Part shown: in pieces, positions 1 through 11,444 of the stretch
How positions within the stretch are numbered: the first letter of the stretch is position 1
Layout: the number at the start of each line of letters is the position of its first letter
Origin: Quercus robur
Lineage: Eukaryota; Streptophyta; Magnoliopsida; Fagales; Fagaceae
DNA length: 64,000 bases
Assembly (NCBI RefSeq): GCF_932294415.1
Contig: NC_065535.1
Span: 92,768,862 to 92,832,861 of the forward strand
Reading direction: 5' to 3'
The notes under the pieces: generated by a model
Seen by the model: only the letters and a program-made list of their open reading frames with translations
Database searches by the model: none
Told to the model about the DNA's origin: nothing
Made by a program: the position numbers and the translations under genes

Positions 1-992
1 TACAGTATAATAGATAAAGTAAATTTTGAGATGGTAAAACTGGATATTTTCTAGAAATCGGATGCTAATACTCTATAATGGCTTCGTTTTATAAGATTCT
101 CATCTGAAAATGATAAAAGAAAAAGGTAAAAAGTTAACAAACTCTCATTTATTTATGAAATTTTTTAGAAATTTTTTATGATAAAATAAAAAAGTAAATA
201 ATTTTTTTATAACTTTTTATATTTCCCATGAAAGTGGCATAAAAACTTTCTTAAAATGGTCTATTAATAAATATCCTAAGGGCATCCATTAATCGAACAA
301 AAAAATTACATTTTATTTTAGCTCACCAGAACACAAATATTTTTCTTATCTATTTTAAATACCCACTTTTAACAGGCTCTACATCTTAATTTTTATTTTG
401 CATTACATCACATTAAAATAATCTATTTTCTACCCGCACCAACAATAGTAACTGAACAAAAAACACACTGCCACCTCATTTCCAAATCTATTGTCACTGA
501 TGCCACCAAAATCCAAAACCAAATCCACCCCTGACCTAGTAGCAAACCATGTTGATGACCACCAACACTACCAATGACCCATCCCGACCATGACAACCCA
601 ATTTGTGACCACAACAACCTTAACCACCACAACCAATTTGCGACCACCGCAACAACCAAAATCTGCTTGACTAGATCTTATATCCAATTTAAGAGTAGAG
701 ACAATTGCTACGGTGGAGAGGGGAGAAAATGTGCAAGAGAGGGGCAGAGAAAGGGGATAAAAAATTAGGTTTTGCCTCTCTTGATGAGAATGCTCCAAGT
801 GAAAATTGGCTAAAACATTTATTGCAAAATACAATATTTGACTAAGTTTGATGGGGTTAATCAATTTTGACTAAAAATCCAACCGCCTGATTGAAGTGAA
901 TGTTGGACCAAAACATAAATATTTTTTTTCTCTAAAAATGAGTAGTCATTTAAGAATATTGGATATAATGTAGACAATATGTTGTGAAAATA
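1..992. other. AT-rich spacer, no supported gene
   Basis: No open frame here has splice signals or a recognisable domain. The stretch around 420-760 is C/A-rich (Asn/His/Thr-like in translation) and looks like the inside of a non-autonomous transposon or low-complexity spacer. I see nothing else in it. Confidence 0.5.
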
Positions 993-1215
993 AGGTTGCG
1001 TTTGGCATTGGCTAAAAAAAGACAGTATTTTTTACTATTTAGTTTATTTTTGCTACTATTTAGCTTATTTTTGCTACTATTCATGAGTCCCATTGCACTT
1101 TTTGTACTATTTATGGGTCCCACCGTACTATTTTAGCTAACTTTTAGCTTTATTTACAGTACTTTCAGCAAAAAGTTTTCAATTTCAACTAATAAGTTAT
1201 TTCCAAACGGACACT
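993..1215. mobile_element. MITE-like element (GTTTGG...CCAAAC termini)
   Basis: The segment opens with TTGCGTTTGGC and closes with TTTCCAAACGGACAC, so its ends are inverted. The interior carries repeated 'tttttgctactatt' and 'catgagtccc/catgggtccc' blocks. The same interior vocabulary recurs near 34184-35040, 38275-38450, 42084-42540, 54922-55230 and 56350-56545, so this is a dispersed short family, probably hAT-like. No target-site duplication was pinned down. Confidence 0.55.
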
Positions 1216-1605
1216 AAAAGAAATATTATGACTTGTAGCTCGGTTTCCATACAAATGTTGGAAATTTTAACCCTTTTAGTTAAATAATATCTGATTCGTG
1301 TGAGTTTGGTGTTATTGGAAAGCTTGTTGGACAATCTTCTTTTATGAGTATAAGTTCTATTTACAGATATCTTACCCAAACACAACATGAGAAATGAACT
1401 CAGAATCACAAAAACAAGAAAACTTTAAAAACGTGAACGGTAGCAACATTCTCATGCATGAATCTCCTTAGAACCATTTAAATCAAAATAAAGCACAAAT
1501 AGAAAATTTTTAGTAATCTACAGCTACACACTTCCAGGAATTTCACTAACAAACTAAACTTAAGACTTCTATATTTTCAAGAATTGAAAGATTTCAAAGA
1601 ATATA

Positions 1606-1800
1606 TCTTTTATATTAAAGAAAAAAAGGGGTCGCACATGTGTTCACTGTTCCCCACCAACTTAAACCCTACTCTTGTATGGTGTGGGACCATCCGAGTA
1701 ATAATGGGACATGCCACAACTTAAACCCACGACTTCCCAAACTCATATGTATGATGGGTTATAAGAATTTCTTACTGCTAAACCACAACGTGTAGGTGGT
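1606..1800 (-). mobile_element. tRNA-derived SINE-like retroposon
   Basis: A 195-bp segment is bracketed by a 19-bp direct repeat with one mismatch (1587-1605 and 1801-1819, AAAGATTTCAAAG[A/G]ATATA), as expected of a target-primed retroposon. Read on the minus strand it starts with a tRNA-like head (GTTTAGCAGTAAG as A-box, GTGGGTTTAAG as a degenerate B-box) and ends T-rich. The promoter boxes are weak; the long duplication is the stronger evidence. Confidence 0.55.
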
Positions 1801-2073
1801 AAAGATTTCAAAGGATATAATAATGAATTTCCATAGGAATACATTTTACAAATCAAACAGCAAACGGCCCAAAATTTTTGAACTTACCCATTAATATTCT
1901 CATTTAGCCCACTTGATCCCCCAATTCTCCTTATTTAATTTGTACTCTTGAGTCTTGACCCCAAAATCCATGTCAGCCCAATAAAGCCCGTAATCAATCA
2001 ACCCCACCTAAAAGCCCAAAAGCCCAAAAAAGAAAAAAAAAATGAAAAGAAAAAGAAAAAGAAGTAATAGCTG

Positions 2074-2085
2074 TAATATAAAAAG
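2074..2085 (+). promoter_or_regulatory. TATA-like box of the RZ-1 gene
   Basis: A TAATATAAAAAG motif lies just upstream of a CT-rich stretch (about 2165-2215) that looks like a plant 5' leader. The leader is followed by a clear splice donor at 2244 (TACAG|GTATGC). The transcription start is inferred to lie near 2105-2115. Confidence 0.4.
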
Positions 2086-2243
2086 ACCAGGTCAGGTCTC
2101 CCAGACCCTAATTCTATTCTATATTTCTACTACGCAAAGTTAACGCTACTTCAACTTCGACACACACACTCGCTTTTCGCCGCTCTCTCTCTTTCTCTCT
2201 TTCTCTCCGCCGAATTTTCAGATCTAACCCTTCGTTTCTACAG

Positions 2244-3233
2244 GTATGCCGATTATTCTTTTTCTCTTTTCTTTTGTTACTTGTCTGCGAAGTAATTGGT
2301 ACGGATCTATTGTTCGTAATTGTGTTTCCGAGATTTATGTTTACAATTTTAGTTTATTATTGGAACAAATAAAAATTGAAGCTTCTGTTGCTGTGGATAA
2401 TTAGGGTTTCGTTGACACAAAGCTCTAATTACTTTGGGTATTTTGTGGAAAATTAATTAGGTTAAAATTATGCTGTATTGGGCATATTTGTAAGGGTTTT
2501 TGGGTGGTGCTTTTTAATATATTTATTTGTATTTGTTTAACTTTCATGAAAGTTCCAAAGATGTAGATTTGATAGTAATATCCTAAACCTTGATTAACTT
2601 GTGTAAAATTGAAGTGTTTAAGGACATGGGTCATGGATAAAATTTAAGTACAGTTAGGTGTTGTACCTTAGGTTTGCCAATTGAATTTATTCATATAATT
2701 GTATTGATGGATAAACCACATGGTTGAATTTAATTGTTGTTGGAAAAGTTAGTACTGTTTTCCTTGCGTTGGTCAATGCTTTTGTGTGGTTGAATTCAAT
2801 CGGGGAATCTAAGGTACAACATACAAGGAACTGTACCTAAGTTTAGTCCATTTGTCATTTACCATATGTCGTAATAATTAGGTCGAGTTGAGGTTAGCCG
2901 TGGAAGCTGAAGGAGAATGGCCTGTATCTTTGTCTTGATGATATGGAATTGTTATATAAAAGAAGAGTATGGTACTGATTTGCGAATGTTTTATTTTATT
3001 TGTAGAAATCTAATTACTGATTATTGCTTCTTGTTCTTGACTCTTGGGAGAGACTATTTTTTTTTTCTTTGATACACTTAAATAGAAATAGTGGGTTGTA
3101 CTGTCTGGTTATGATTTGTGTGAGGCAATTTCGGTCTATGTATGTATGTAGATTGCATAATTACTAATGCTAATTGAACAGTCTAAGCTTTACATGCCTA
3201 CTTTTTATCTGAAATGGGAAAAAAAAAAAGCAG
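2244..3233 (+). other. probable 5'UTR intron of the RZ-1 gene
   Basis: Donor CAG|GTATGCC at 2244 is strong. Two acceptors are possible: AACAG ending at 3181, or AAAGCAG ending at 3233, just before the ATG at 3242. If 3181 is used, an upstream in-frame ATG at 3194 would add 16 residues ahead of MSEE; family comparison favours the ATG at 3242. The roughly 0.95-kb interval is T-rich, as plant introns are, with no other feature. Confidence 0.5.
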
Positions 3234-3241
3234 TTAAAAAT

Positions 3242-4188
3242 ATGTCAGAGGAGATAGAATACCGCTGCTTTATTGGTGGCCTCTCATGGTCAACATCGGA
3301 TAGAGGTCTAAAAGATGCATTTGACAAGTTTGGAAAGCTTCTTGAAGCAAAGGTAATGACCCCTTTATCATGCTTGTGTGCTTATTATTTCTATTTTTTT
3401 AATTCATTTGGCTTGTATGAAATTTTGTTTTATCCTCTTTTGCTTTTGATGGGTATGTTTCAAATTGATTATGGTTTCTTCTTTTTGTCTTTGCCCACAG
3501 AAGACATGTGTTTGTTGGTCTAAAATCATAAAATAGATTTTATATTGTTTTAACAAGAACTTATTAAACTGTTCAACTTTCATATGTGAATTACTGTTGA
3601 GGTTTGATGGGCATCATTGAGTTTCTGATGGATAAGATACCTTTTCTCTAATAATAGGTTGTTGTTGACAAGTTCTCTGGGCGTTCTCGTGGATTTGGGT
3701 TTGTCACTTTTGATGATAAGAAAGCAATGGAAGAAGCTATTGATGAAATGAATGGAATGGAATTAGATGGGCGAACTATTACTGTTGATAAAGCTCAGCC
3801 TCACCAAGGTTCAGGTAGAGATTATGATGGTGGTCGTGATCGTGACCGAGGTCGTGATCGTGACAGAGGTCGTGACTATGGAGGTGGGCGTGGATCTAAT
3901 GGTGGGGAGTGCTTTAAGTGTGGGAAGCCTGGCCATTTTGCTAGGGAGTGTCCAAGTGAAGGCTCTAGAGGCGGTGGCAGGTATGGTGGTAGGGATGATA
4001 GGTCTGGTGGTGGTGGTGGTGGTGGTGGCGGGAGCGGGCGTTATGGTCCTGACCGAAATGGAGATCGGTCTAGTGGGCGTAGCAGGGATTCTGGTAGTCG
4101 TGCAAGTTCTGGAGCAGATCGATACAGCCGTGACCGTGGAGGTCCTTATGAACGCCGTGGTGGTGGAGGAGGTTTCCGCTCTGGATAG
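3242..4188 (+). CDS. RZ1A: RZ-1-type glycine-rich RNA-binding protein (RRM + CCHC zinc knuckle)
   Basis: Two coding exons (3242-3352 and 3658-4188) join in frame across a 305-bp GT-AG intron to give 213 residues. Residues 6-80 form an RRM: RNP2 is CFIGGL (9-14) and RNP1 is RGFGFVTF (48-55). A linker rich in RDRDRG/RD repeats follows, then one CCHC knuckle (C122, C125, H130, C135), then a Gly/Arg/Ser-rich tail with a run of glycines. This architecture and length match plant RZ-1 proteins (tobacco RZ-1, Arabidopsis RZ-1A), nuclear RNA-binding proteins linked to cold response and RNA processing. The intron splits the RRM after AK, before [12 protein letters not shown], a usual position in plant GRPs. 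Start choice: the first codon giving the family N-terminus MSEE(I/D)EYRCF. Overlapping long frames in the Gly-rich region are shadows of GGT repeats. The exact paralogue (A, B or C) is less certain than the family. Confidence 0.93.
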
Positions 4189-4208
4189 AGTGACTGCTTC
4201 TGATTCTG

Positions 4209-4290
4209 GTATGTACCATATATATTGAACTTTGCATGTATTTTGCGCTTACTTCGGTTGTAACTGAATTATGTCATTTTGCTATTGCAG
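4209..4290 (+). other. 3'UTR intron of the RZ-1 gene
   Basis: Twenty bases after the stop there is a donor (TCTG|GTATGT) and, 82 bp on, a T-rich acceptor (GCTATTGCAG). Introns this soon after a stop are tolerated by nonsense-mediated decay because the distance is under about 50 nt. The 3'UTR then probably runs to somewhere around 4800-5100; a further donor/acceptor-like pair (about 4686 and 4883) may reflect alternative 3'UTR splicing. Confidence 0.55.
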
Positions 4291-5217
4291 CTCTGGAACT
4301 GGCGGTGCCGCAGCTACTGTCTTCAAAGCGTTCCAAGTTTCCTTTTGCTGGATACATTCTTATGAAAATTGTCTTGGTGGATCAATCTAGTATATCAGTA
4401 GTTTGAAGTGCAAACATTGGCACGAATATTCACCTGTTTTGTGTTCCAAAAATGCTCATTTCGATGTTTTGGTTCGATGGGATATTATGCTTGCTTGACA
4501 TGCACTTTGGAAATTGGTCTTGTAGTCTGTGAATGCCATTATTGCTGCTGGATATCTTGTGACTTTCATGCATAGAATTGCAAACACCATAATTGCTGCC
4601 CAATCCTCATTGATCATTTCTCATAGGCAATTGCAAAATGGGAAGGTTGTTTGGTTGGATGTGTATTCGGAGGATCGATTCAAGGGTATGTCATTGGGAG
4701 TTTGCTTCTTTTCACTTGGGAAGTAGAAGCGGTTTTAGAAGTAAATGCCCATTTTGGCTACCCTGTTTCAGTATCTTACTAAAAACAGGAGTCAAGCGGG
4801 TAATATATTTATCTTAATTACATGTGCATGCTAGTTCTTAAATTATTCTATGTGCTATATTAATGTTATTAACCTTTTGGCAGGGTGCTTCGCTATTTAT
4901 GGTCTTTATGGATACATGATTGGGTTACATTGTTGCTAATTGGACATGTATGGTTTTTAGTTTTTAAATTGTCAGTGTTTTCGCCCGCAACAGGCCATCT
5001 ACAATTTAATTCAACATAAGCCACACTCATCTTCTGCATGGCGCACTGATGGAGAGTTCCATTTTTTGTAAACACGTGACAGATTGTGTTGGAGTTCTTG
5101 GTGAATGCAGCAACTGTTTGCTCATAATTTTTTTTCTCCTATGGGTCTTTCTTCTGCAATGCCCTTCTTGGTGATGGAAGATTTTTGTTATCCCCTTGTG
5201 TTTCCTAGATGCGTGTC

Positions 5218-5299
5218 ATCTCTTGGTTCTTGTTTCTTGAGATCCAGATAAATGGTTATGTTTCTCTTGGTTCTTGTTTCGTGAGATCCAGATAAATGG
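5218..5299. repeat. short tandem duplication (about 41-45 bp, 2 copies)
   Basis: The block 'ctcttggttcttgtttc[t/g]tg' plus 'agatccagataaatgg' occurs twice back to back, at about 5219-5258 and 5263-5299. It lies downstream of the RZ-1 3'UTR. Confidence 0.7.
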
Positions 5300-7650
5300 C
5301 TGTTTCTTTCACAACGGATAGTGGTTCGTAAGTCAGTTATGGTTTCCTGTATTGGTTCTGTTTCACTTTGAGGGTGGGTTATAAATTTTATATTGAAGAT
5401 GCTGCCATTGCCCCTAGTCCCTTGTGAATCCTCTAAGCAAGGAACATCATTCATCAATGCTGTGGAATTTTGTCATTTTCCCCCCCCCCATAGAATCATA
5501 AGATGATGGCCTTGTTTGGATAAGGATTGCAAATTTTGATCTATGGCAAAGCATACTGAGTCATGCATGTATATATCTGTGAATATCTGTATGCCTTATG
5601 TTCCTTTTTATCTTCTCTCATTAATAGATTTGTCTCCAAATCTACTAAAATCTATCCTGCATCATTCCTTAGCATGGTATTGTCAAACGCAGTAAATTGG
5701 TTATGCATTCCCATGCCCCTTTATGTGGATGTTAATTTTATCTAATTGTGTTCTGGGTATCAAAAAGATGGATGGAAAAGATGCTTTTTTCTCTTCTTTC
5801 TGTGATTGCGCTGTTAGGATGGTTATGAGATATATCATATGTGGTCTCTTGTTTTGTTTGCACTTTTACCTCTTCTTACCTGTGCTACTAAAGACAGTCT
5901 TCACATTGGTGCTCCACTATTTTATTTTATTTGATAAATGTTGTGTTGAGTGATTGTCTTCTCGTTGCAAAGTTTTATCAGGTTTGAAATTACCATGTCA
6001 TTTACAATTCTACTAAAAATTTCTCAAAATAAGTCACATTACTTATTTTATAATATTGTATTATCCACTGTAATTTCTTTAGTTAATGTTAAAATTTGGG
6101 TTTTATATTACATGTTTGCTATGTAGCTGTGCATAAATAATAGATGTTGTAGCCTTGTAGGATCTGCTTTTTAAGTTTTGTCGTGTGTACTGTGCGTGCA
6201 TTTTAATGAGTGATTTTGCTTTATTTGCTGATGGTATTGTAAAAAAAGGAGGGAAAAAAGTTTCTTGGATGTGGGGCTTGCCAAATGCACTCATCAACAT
6301 TATTAAGCGATTTAGAGAAAAATTTTATAAGAAAGTTTTAAGAATTTTAAAATGTAAATCAACGTGTATCTTAATTATTTCAATAATTTATTATTAAACT
6401 TTCAAAAATAAGTTGGTAAATTGAAAAGCTAAAAAGTAATGATTTTCTTACTCTCCTTAATCCTTATTAAACACACCAAACACTACCATGTGGACAGAAA
6501 TTGTGTTTTCAAAACACAAATTCAAAGAGTGTGCAATAAAGATCATGCAAGTGTAACAAGAATTTCAAAAACATGAGCTACACCAAACAAAAAGTTCTCT
6601 ATGTAGGAGACCAAACAGAAAGTTCTCTATGTAGGAGCGGAATCGAGTGTCTTGGATGCATCACTTACAGCATGTAGGGGGGTTTAACAAGAGATCAAGA
6701 TCCTTTTGATCTCGTGTGAGTGTGATGTTGTATGCATCCAAAATATTATATATATTTTTTCCAAATTTAAGCAAATGGCTTGTATTTTGTTGGAAAGCAT
6801 TATAAATATATAATTCATGTGAAACCAGAAAAATAAATATTGATCGATGATTGTTTCAATTTCAACGTCAAAATCGAATTAAAAAAAGTAGATAGACACA
6901 AATCACTAATGAATCCAATAACTATGTCAAACTGCTCTTTGTATCAAGGATATTCTCTTCTGGAAGAAGTTACAAGAGCATCCTGTGTTGCAGTCGTGGG
7001 CCTGAGATAATAGATCGCCTCCTAATCAATAGTCCGAGGACTAACCTGTTTGGCAAACAAGTGAATTGTAGGTGGTTATAGACAGTTACAGAGACAATCC
7101 TTAAGCAGGCTTCAACTGCTGGTTCCTCCAAAATTCCAATCCCTTGAAGCAGCAAATTTCAGAGAAACTATTGGTGAGCGTTTTTCGTATTGTCACACTA
7201 GTTGAAAGTAAGAGAGATATACCGAAAAGAAAAGAAAAGAAAATGTTTGTTGCTTCCAGATCAATTTCAGGCAAGGCAAGTGAATTATTTCTTTGTACAA
7301 TCAAACGTGATAGCAATGGAAGCAACCAAATTTAAAAAAAAAAAAAAAAAAAATCTCTTGACAAATAGTATTTCCTCTAAAAAGAAATAGCCGTAGGCAA
7401 CAATGGACCATCCCCTCAAAATGGTTGAATTTATTGAGATCTCTACCTGCATTTTGAGTTGTACATTGCCACTGGAAATGAATATACAGATTGTTAATAC
7501 TGAATTGTGATAATGCACCTATGAGCAATTCATTATAAAACCCAACAAAGGAATAAACAGCAAGTCCATTATATCTGCTCTTTTATTAATAAGTACAATT
7601 TTAAGTCTATACCAATTATTTTAGAATTACAAGTAACAAGAACAATCTAC
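5300..7650. other. spacer between the RZ-1 gene and the kinase pseudogene
   Basis: T-rich DNA with no convincing coding segment. It includes a C homopolymer near 5481, a 26-bp tandem duplication at about 6586-6638 ('agttctctatgtaggag' twice) and an A homopolymer at about 7334-7353. Short frames on both strands lack domains, codon structure or splice context. Confidence 0.5.
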
Positions 7651-7655
7651 AGATT

Positions 7656-9540
7656 TTATTCTGAAAACCCGTATTTTGATAATGCAAGCTCATCACCACG
7701 AACCACAGCCAGAACCTGCAGAAGTTACTCTAATTCGCATTGGATTATAGAGACAAAAGTCATAGAAAACCAGCAAAAGGGGAGGAAAAGTTTTCATGCT
7801 TCTATAGAGACACCAAACTAACCAATTACACAGCTCCTAAATGTGAAATGAGATATATGACTTTTGAAGAACCCGATAACTTGCGGAAAGGCCGTTAAAT
7901 TTTCAACAAGTAAAACACATGCCTCATTTATCTTTTCAACTCAAGGCATTCTTAATGTTGGCAAATGTTTCTATTTCTATTTTTTCTTTGCTGGATAATT
8001 GCAATTTCTCTATCTCACACATTTTAACAGTTACCATTGAAGCCTATGTTCCAATTATTTATTTATTTATTTTTAAATAAATGAAACAACATAGCAGCCA
8101 ATGGAAATGGGGACCTTTCTGAGAACAACTATGTTCAAAGCATATATTATATATCTTACCTCACTCATAGAAAGCCTGCGACGCTTAACATTCTTCAGGC
8201 AGCACAATGCAGCATTTGCCATATGATTAACGACCTCCATATCACTAGTATCCGTTAATCTGTGACCATCAGTTGGCTAAGTGAACCATTTTCTAGAAGT
8301 GGAGTGGCCTGTTTTGCAAGAGAGGAAAAAATCAATGAAGTTGCACAAGTGTTTAGTATAATTTAAGAAAATGATGCCCTTGAGTTTTAAAAGCTAAGTC
8401 CTTAACACGCATGAATTCAGACACATTAATAGAATCTTTAGCTTCTGCAAACAAAGATCAGTGTGTATTATAATTCTAGCAGGCATAGAGGATGATCAAT
8501 GGCCTATTCTGATTTTCTTATTCAAGGAATACTTTTTTAGAAAACTTATCCAAAGTGACTTCCCTAAATTCACACTTTCCATGAAAAAACCTACATAAAA
8601 ACCAAACTACTAAAATATTTGGTTAATTTATTACTTGTAGGTTGGCCTAAAGATCTTACCCAGTTGACCAATGACTGACCCTTGCCTTGGGCTTGGAAAC
8701 AACGAGTACTCTTTCAGGTTATGAGCTCAAGGAGGAACATCCCATAATCATGAACATCTACATAGAGGTGCTCATCTTCCTCAAGATTTTGGGATCTTTA
8801 AAACATCAGACCGCTATAGTTAGTTATAGGTCACAAACATAGCATGCCACTAGCACAAATAAATTGTTAAGCATGAAACTTTGAGGCCTTAAATTTATTA
8901 AGAATGCCCATCATATGATTTTTTTTTAATTTTTTTTATTGTTGTTGTTGTTATATTTTGCTATGATTATTAATAGCTTCTTTAGAGTGGTAAGGAATAA
9001 CTTTGAAGTAAAACATACCAGTACAAGATTCAAGATAAAGTTAAGTAGGGTTTCTTACTCAGCTGGTGAATCTTCTTTTGGGGACATTTTATCCGTAAGC
9101 CACTTAGCAGTTGTGAAGTTGCCTAGCTAGAATAGATGTCAAAGGCAGATGTTCAGTTTCTATCTAAGAAATTGTGACAATAAAAAAAATATTGTGATAC
9201 AAGAAATTCTGCTTCCTGCAACAAGTTGTGAAGCCTACAATTAACAGTAGGAAAAATTTATAGAACTTTCACTTCAGTGGAGACTTTGATCGCATTGTAG
9301 GCTTCAGATAGATAACAAATGAGAATCTCAAAATCCAAATTTCTTATGAAGATTAAACTTCGTACTTACCATTGCGGAGTTACCTTGAGTATTTACAACA
9401 TGAGTAGAAGAGAGGTGAACAATAGGTCCATCAACACACTCCTCATGAAGGTAACGCAGGCTTCCACCTATCTCTAGAGCAACGCACCACCTTGATTTCC
9501 ACCCAAAAACCTTAGCCAAATTGTCACCTACAAACTTCTA
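7656..9540 (-). pseudogene. broken protein-kinase-like gene (receptor-like cytoplasmic kinase / pseudokinase family), C-terminal half
   Basis: Five minus-strand exons with good GT-AG borders can be joined: about 9540-9370, 9126-9059, 8795-8660, 8308-8160 and 7715-7656. They read through kinase subdomains: SLRYLHEECVDGPIVHLSS (subdomain VIb), NSAM|LGNFTTAKWL (VII), DEHLYVDVHDYGMFLLELIT (IX), then MEVVNHMANAALCCLKNV and RRRLSMSEVLAVVRGDELAL (XI) and a natural stop. Catalytic HRD is HLS and DFG is replaced by GNF, so even the parental protein was probably a pseudokinase. Damage: a TGA at 8714-8716 right after LELIT where Gly is expected, and a one-base loss in the 8160-8308 exon (149 nt where 150 keeps frame). 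The N-lobe is absent; the sequence stops about where cupin copy A begins. Kept introns show it arose by DNA duplication, not retroposition. The exact subfamily is not certain. Confidence 0.8.
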
Positions 9541-10243
9541 AAGCTTAAAAGGGTAACAGGAGATGTCATACCTGTAGCACAAGGAGTAGTCTCCTGGTGG
9601 TTCAATGATGGAGATTCTGAATTTTCTTTTATACTCTTGGGTGAAACTACAAAGTCTTATATTTCTGGAGAATTCACCTTCTTCCTTTTAAGTGGGGCTC
9701 AAGGCATCATGGGAGGTTTCTCACCAGAGTTCCTTAGTAGAGCTTATAATGTGAACAAAGATGATGTAAATAAGCTTGCAAAAAGCCAAATTGAGGCTAT
9801 GATAATTAAGCTACCAGAAGGAAAAAGAATGCCTAAACCAAATGAAGACTGTGCTAACCAATTGGTCTATAACATTGATGATGCATTGCCTGATATTAGT
9901 GTCAAGAATGGTGGACTAGTCACTACATTGACAGAAGCCAAGTTTCCTTTTCTTGGTCAAGCTAAGCTAAGTGCTAAACTCGTTAAACTTGATTCTAAAG
10001 CAATGTGTTCACCTACGTATACTTCTGATTTTTCAGTTCAGTTGATCTATGTTGTGAAAGGGACCGGTCAGATTCAAATTGTGGGCATTAATGGTAAGCA
10101 AGTCTTAGACAGCGAAGTAAAGCCTGGTCACTTACTTGTTGTGCCAAGGTTTTTTGTAGTTGCCAAACTTGCAGGCGAAGATGGACTCTATAACAACGAC
10201 TAAGCAGTAAGCACTAAGCATTAGTTTTATTTTACTTTATATT

Positions 10244-10274
<31 letters not shown>

Positions 10275-10445
10275 GATGGCATAATTATTGATCTTTAATT
10301 TTTTAAAAATTTTATAAGTAAGGAAGATATAACAAGAATATATAATCTAATGCTGAATTTATTAAAATTCACCTCTAATAAAAAGATACTAAGTAAAGTT
10401 ATAATTTTAGGTTACAACCAATTTTGTAACTAAACTTTGCATGCG

Positions 10446-10482
<37 letters not shown>

Positions 10483-10949
10483 CAACATAGTTTACCTTAA
10501 TTTGGTTTGGAGGGAATTTGTGATGGCTTAAATGATCATTCACATGTGTTTTTAATTGTATAACCTATTTATTAAAGCATGGGACTTTTTAAAATAATTT
10601 AATAAATCATATATGATTTAATGAATATGAATGATTTTATGAATAATCACGTAAAAATTTCACCCAACAGATTTAGAGGAAACTTGTGATTTAAATATAG
10701 CTTGAATGGTATTACTCTTTTATTTAATATTTAAATTAATTAGAAACTATTTAAACATTAAAAAAAATTGTTAATATATATATTTTTCCCTGCAGGCCTA
10801 TCCTCAAGGATTTAGCTAGTAAGGAATCAGTATGGAAGTCATTATCTCCTGCAGTGATTGAAGCTTCCCTTAATGTTTCTATCGAGTGGGGGGAACTTTT
10901 CAAGTCAAAAATTGGCAAGAGCTCAATCCCCATTCCTTTCGAGAATTGA
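9541..10949 (+). pseudogene. cupin copy A: truncated 11S-globulin-like pseudogene
   Basis: This is a third copy of the cupin gene that is intact at 28167-32545. Exon 2 homology starts abruptly at about 9541 (KLKR, then GDVIPVAQGVVSWWFNDGD) and runs to 10203; exon 3 (10796-10949, 154 nt, same length as in the intact genes) is open and ends PIPFEN-stop. Exon 1, the first 20 or so codons of exon 2, and any promoter are missing. Near the end of exon 2 an 11-nt deletion relative to copy B (after GGACT, about 10185) shifts the frame and gives a stop at 10201-10203, before the conserved splice donor. The left junction abuts the opposite-strand kinase relic. A transcript could still arise, but a functional bicupin is not expected. 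Confidence 0.87.
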
Positions 10950-11439
10950 TTAGATCCTAGTCATTTAAATATAATGTTTCGTAGTTATGTAAAATAAAAG
11001 TAACAATATATTTTGTTGTTACTACTCTAATATTAATAAATAAATAAAATACATTTATGGAATCACAAACGTATATGTACCAAATAAATATTATTTCAAA
11101 TGCCAGCTGAGATAAAATCTAGACATATTGTTGTATATCAAATGGATTATATGAAATGTTTCTTTTTATGTAATGTAAATTTCATAATATTGAAAGAAAC
11201 TTTTGGGTTTGCCTCAACAGAATTCCATAAGGGGTGGTGACAAATTGGTGGGTGACAACACCCCATTTTGGCGTATGATTAATTTTCTCAAAATATTTCT
11301 TGCAATACATAGGTGTACCAAAAATATTATTCTACCAAAAGACCCCCAAAATATGGTTTCACTAGGCTTGTTGACCTTGATTGGACTTCGAAATGATGAA
11401 TTTCTCATATTTATGGTCAAACCCTAATTTTGATTGAAG
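10950..11439 (+). repeat. 3' flank shared by cupin copies A, B and C
   Basis: The DNA after the copy A stop (for example 'gaaacttttgggtttgcctc' and 'cgaaatgatgaatttctcat') is repeated downstream of copy B (32546-33050) and, inverted, downstream of copy C (43680-44180). Frames in it (11203-11427 +, and 43704-43982 -) are not conserved in copy B, so I do not call them genes. Confidence 0.75.
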
Positions 11440-11444
11440 ATAGC

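Noticed and set aside
3767..4228. 153-codon second frame overlapping the RZ-1 coding exon
   Set aside because: It is a by-product of GGT/CGT repeats read in another frame (Val-rich, no domain). The RRM/CCHC frame explains the region.
11203..11427. 74-codon frame downstream of copy A, partly shared with 43704-43982
   Set aside because: Similarity reflects duplicated 3' flank; the frame is not open in copy B and no domain is seen.
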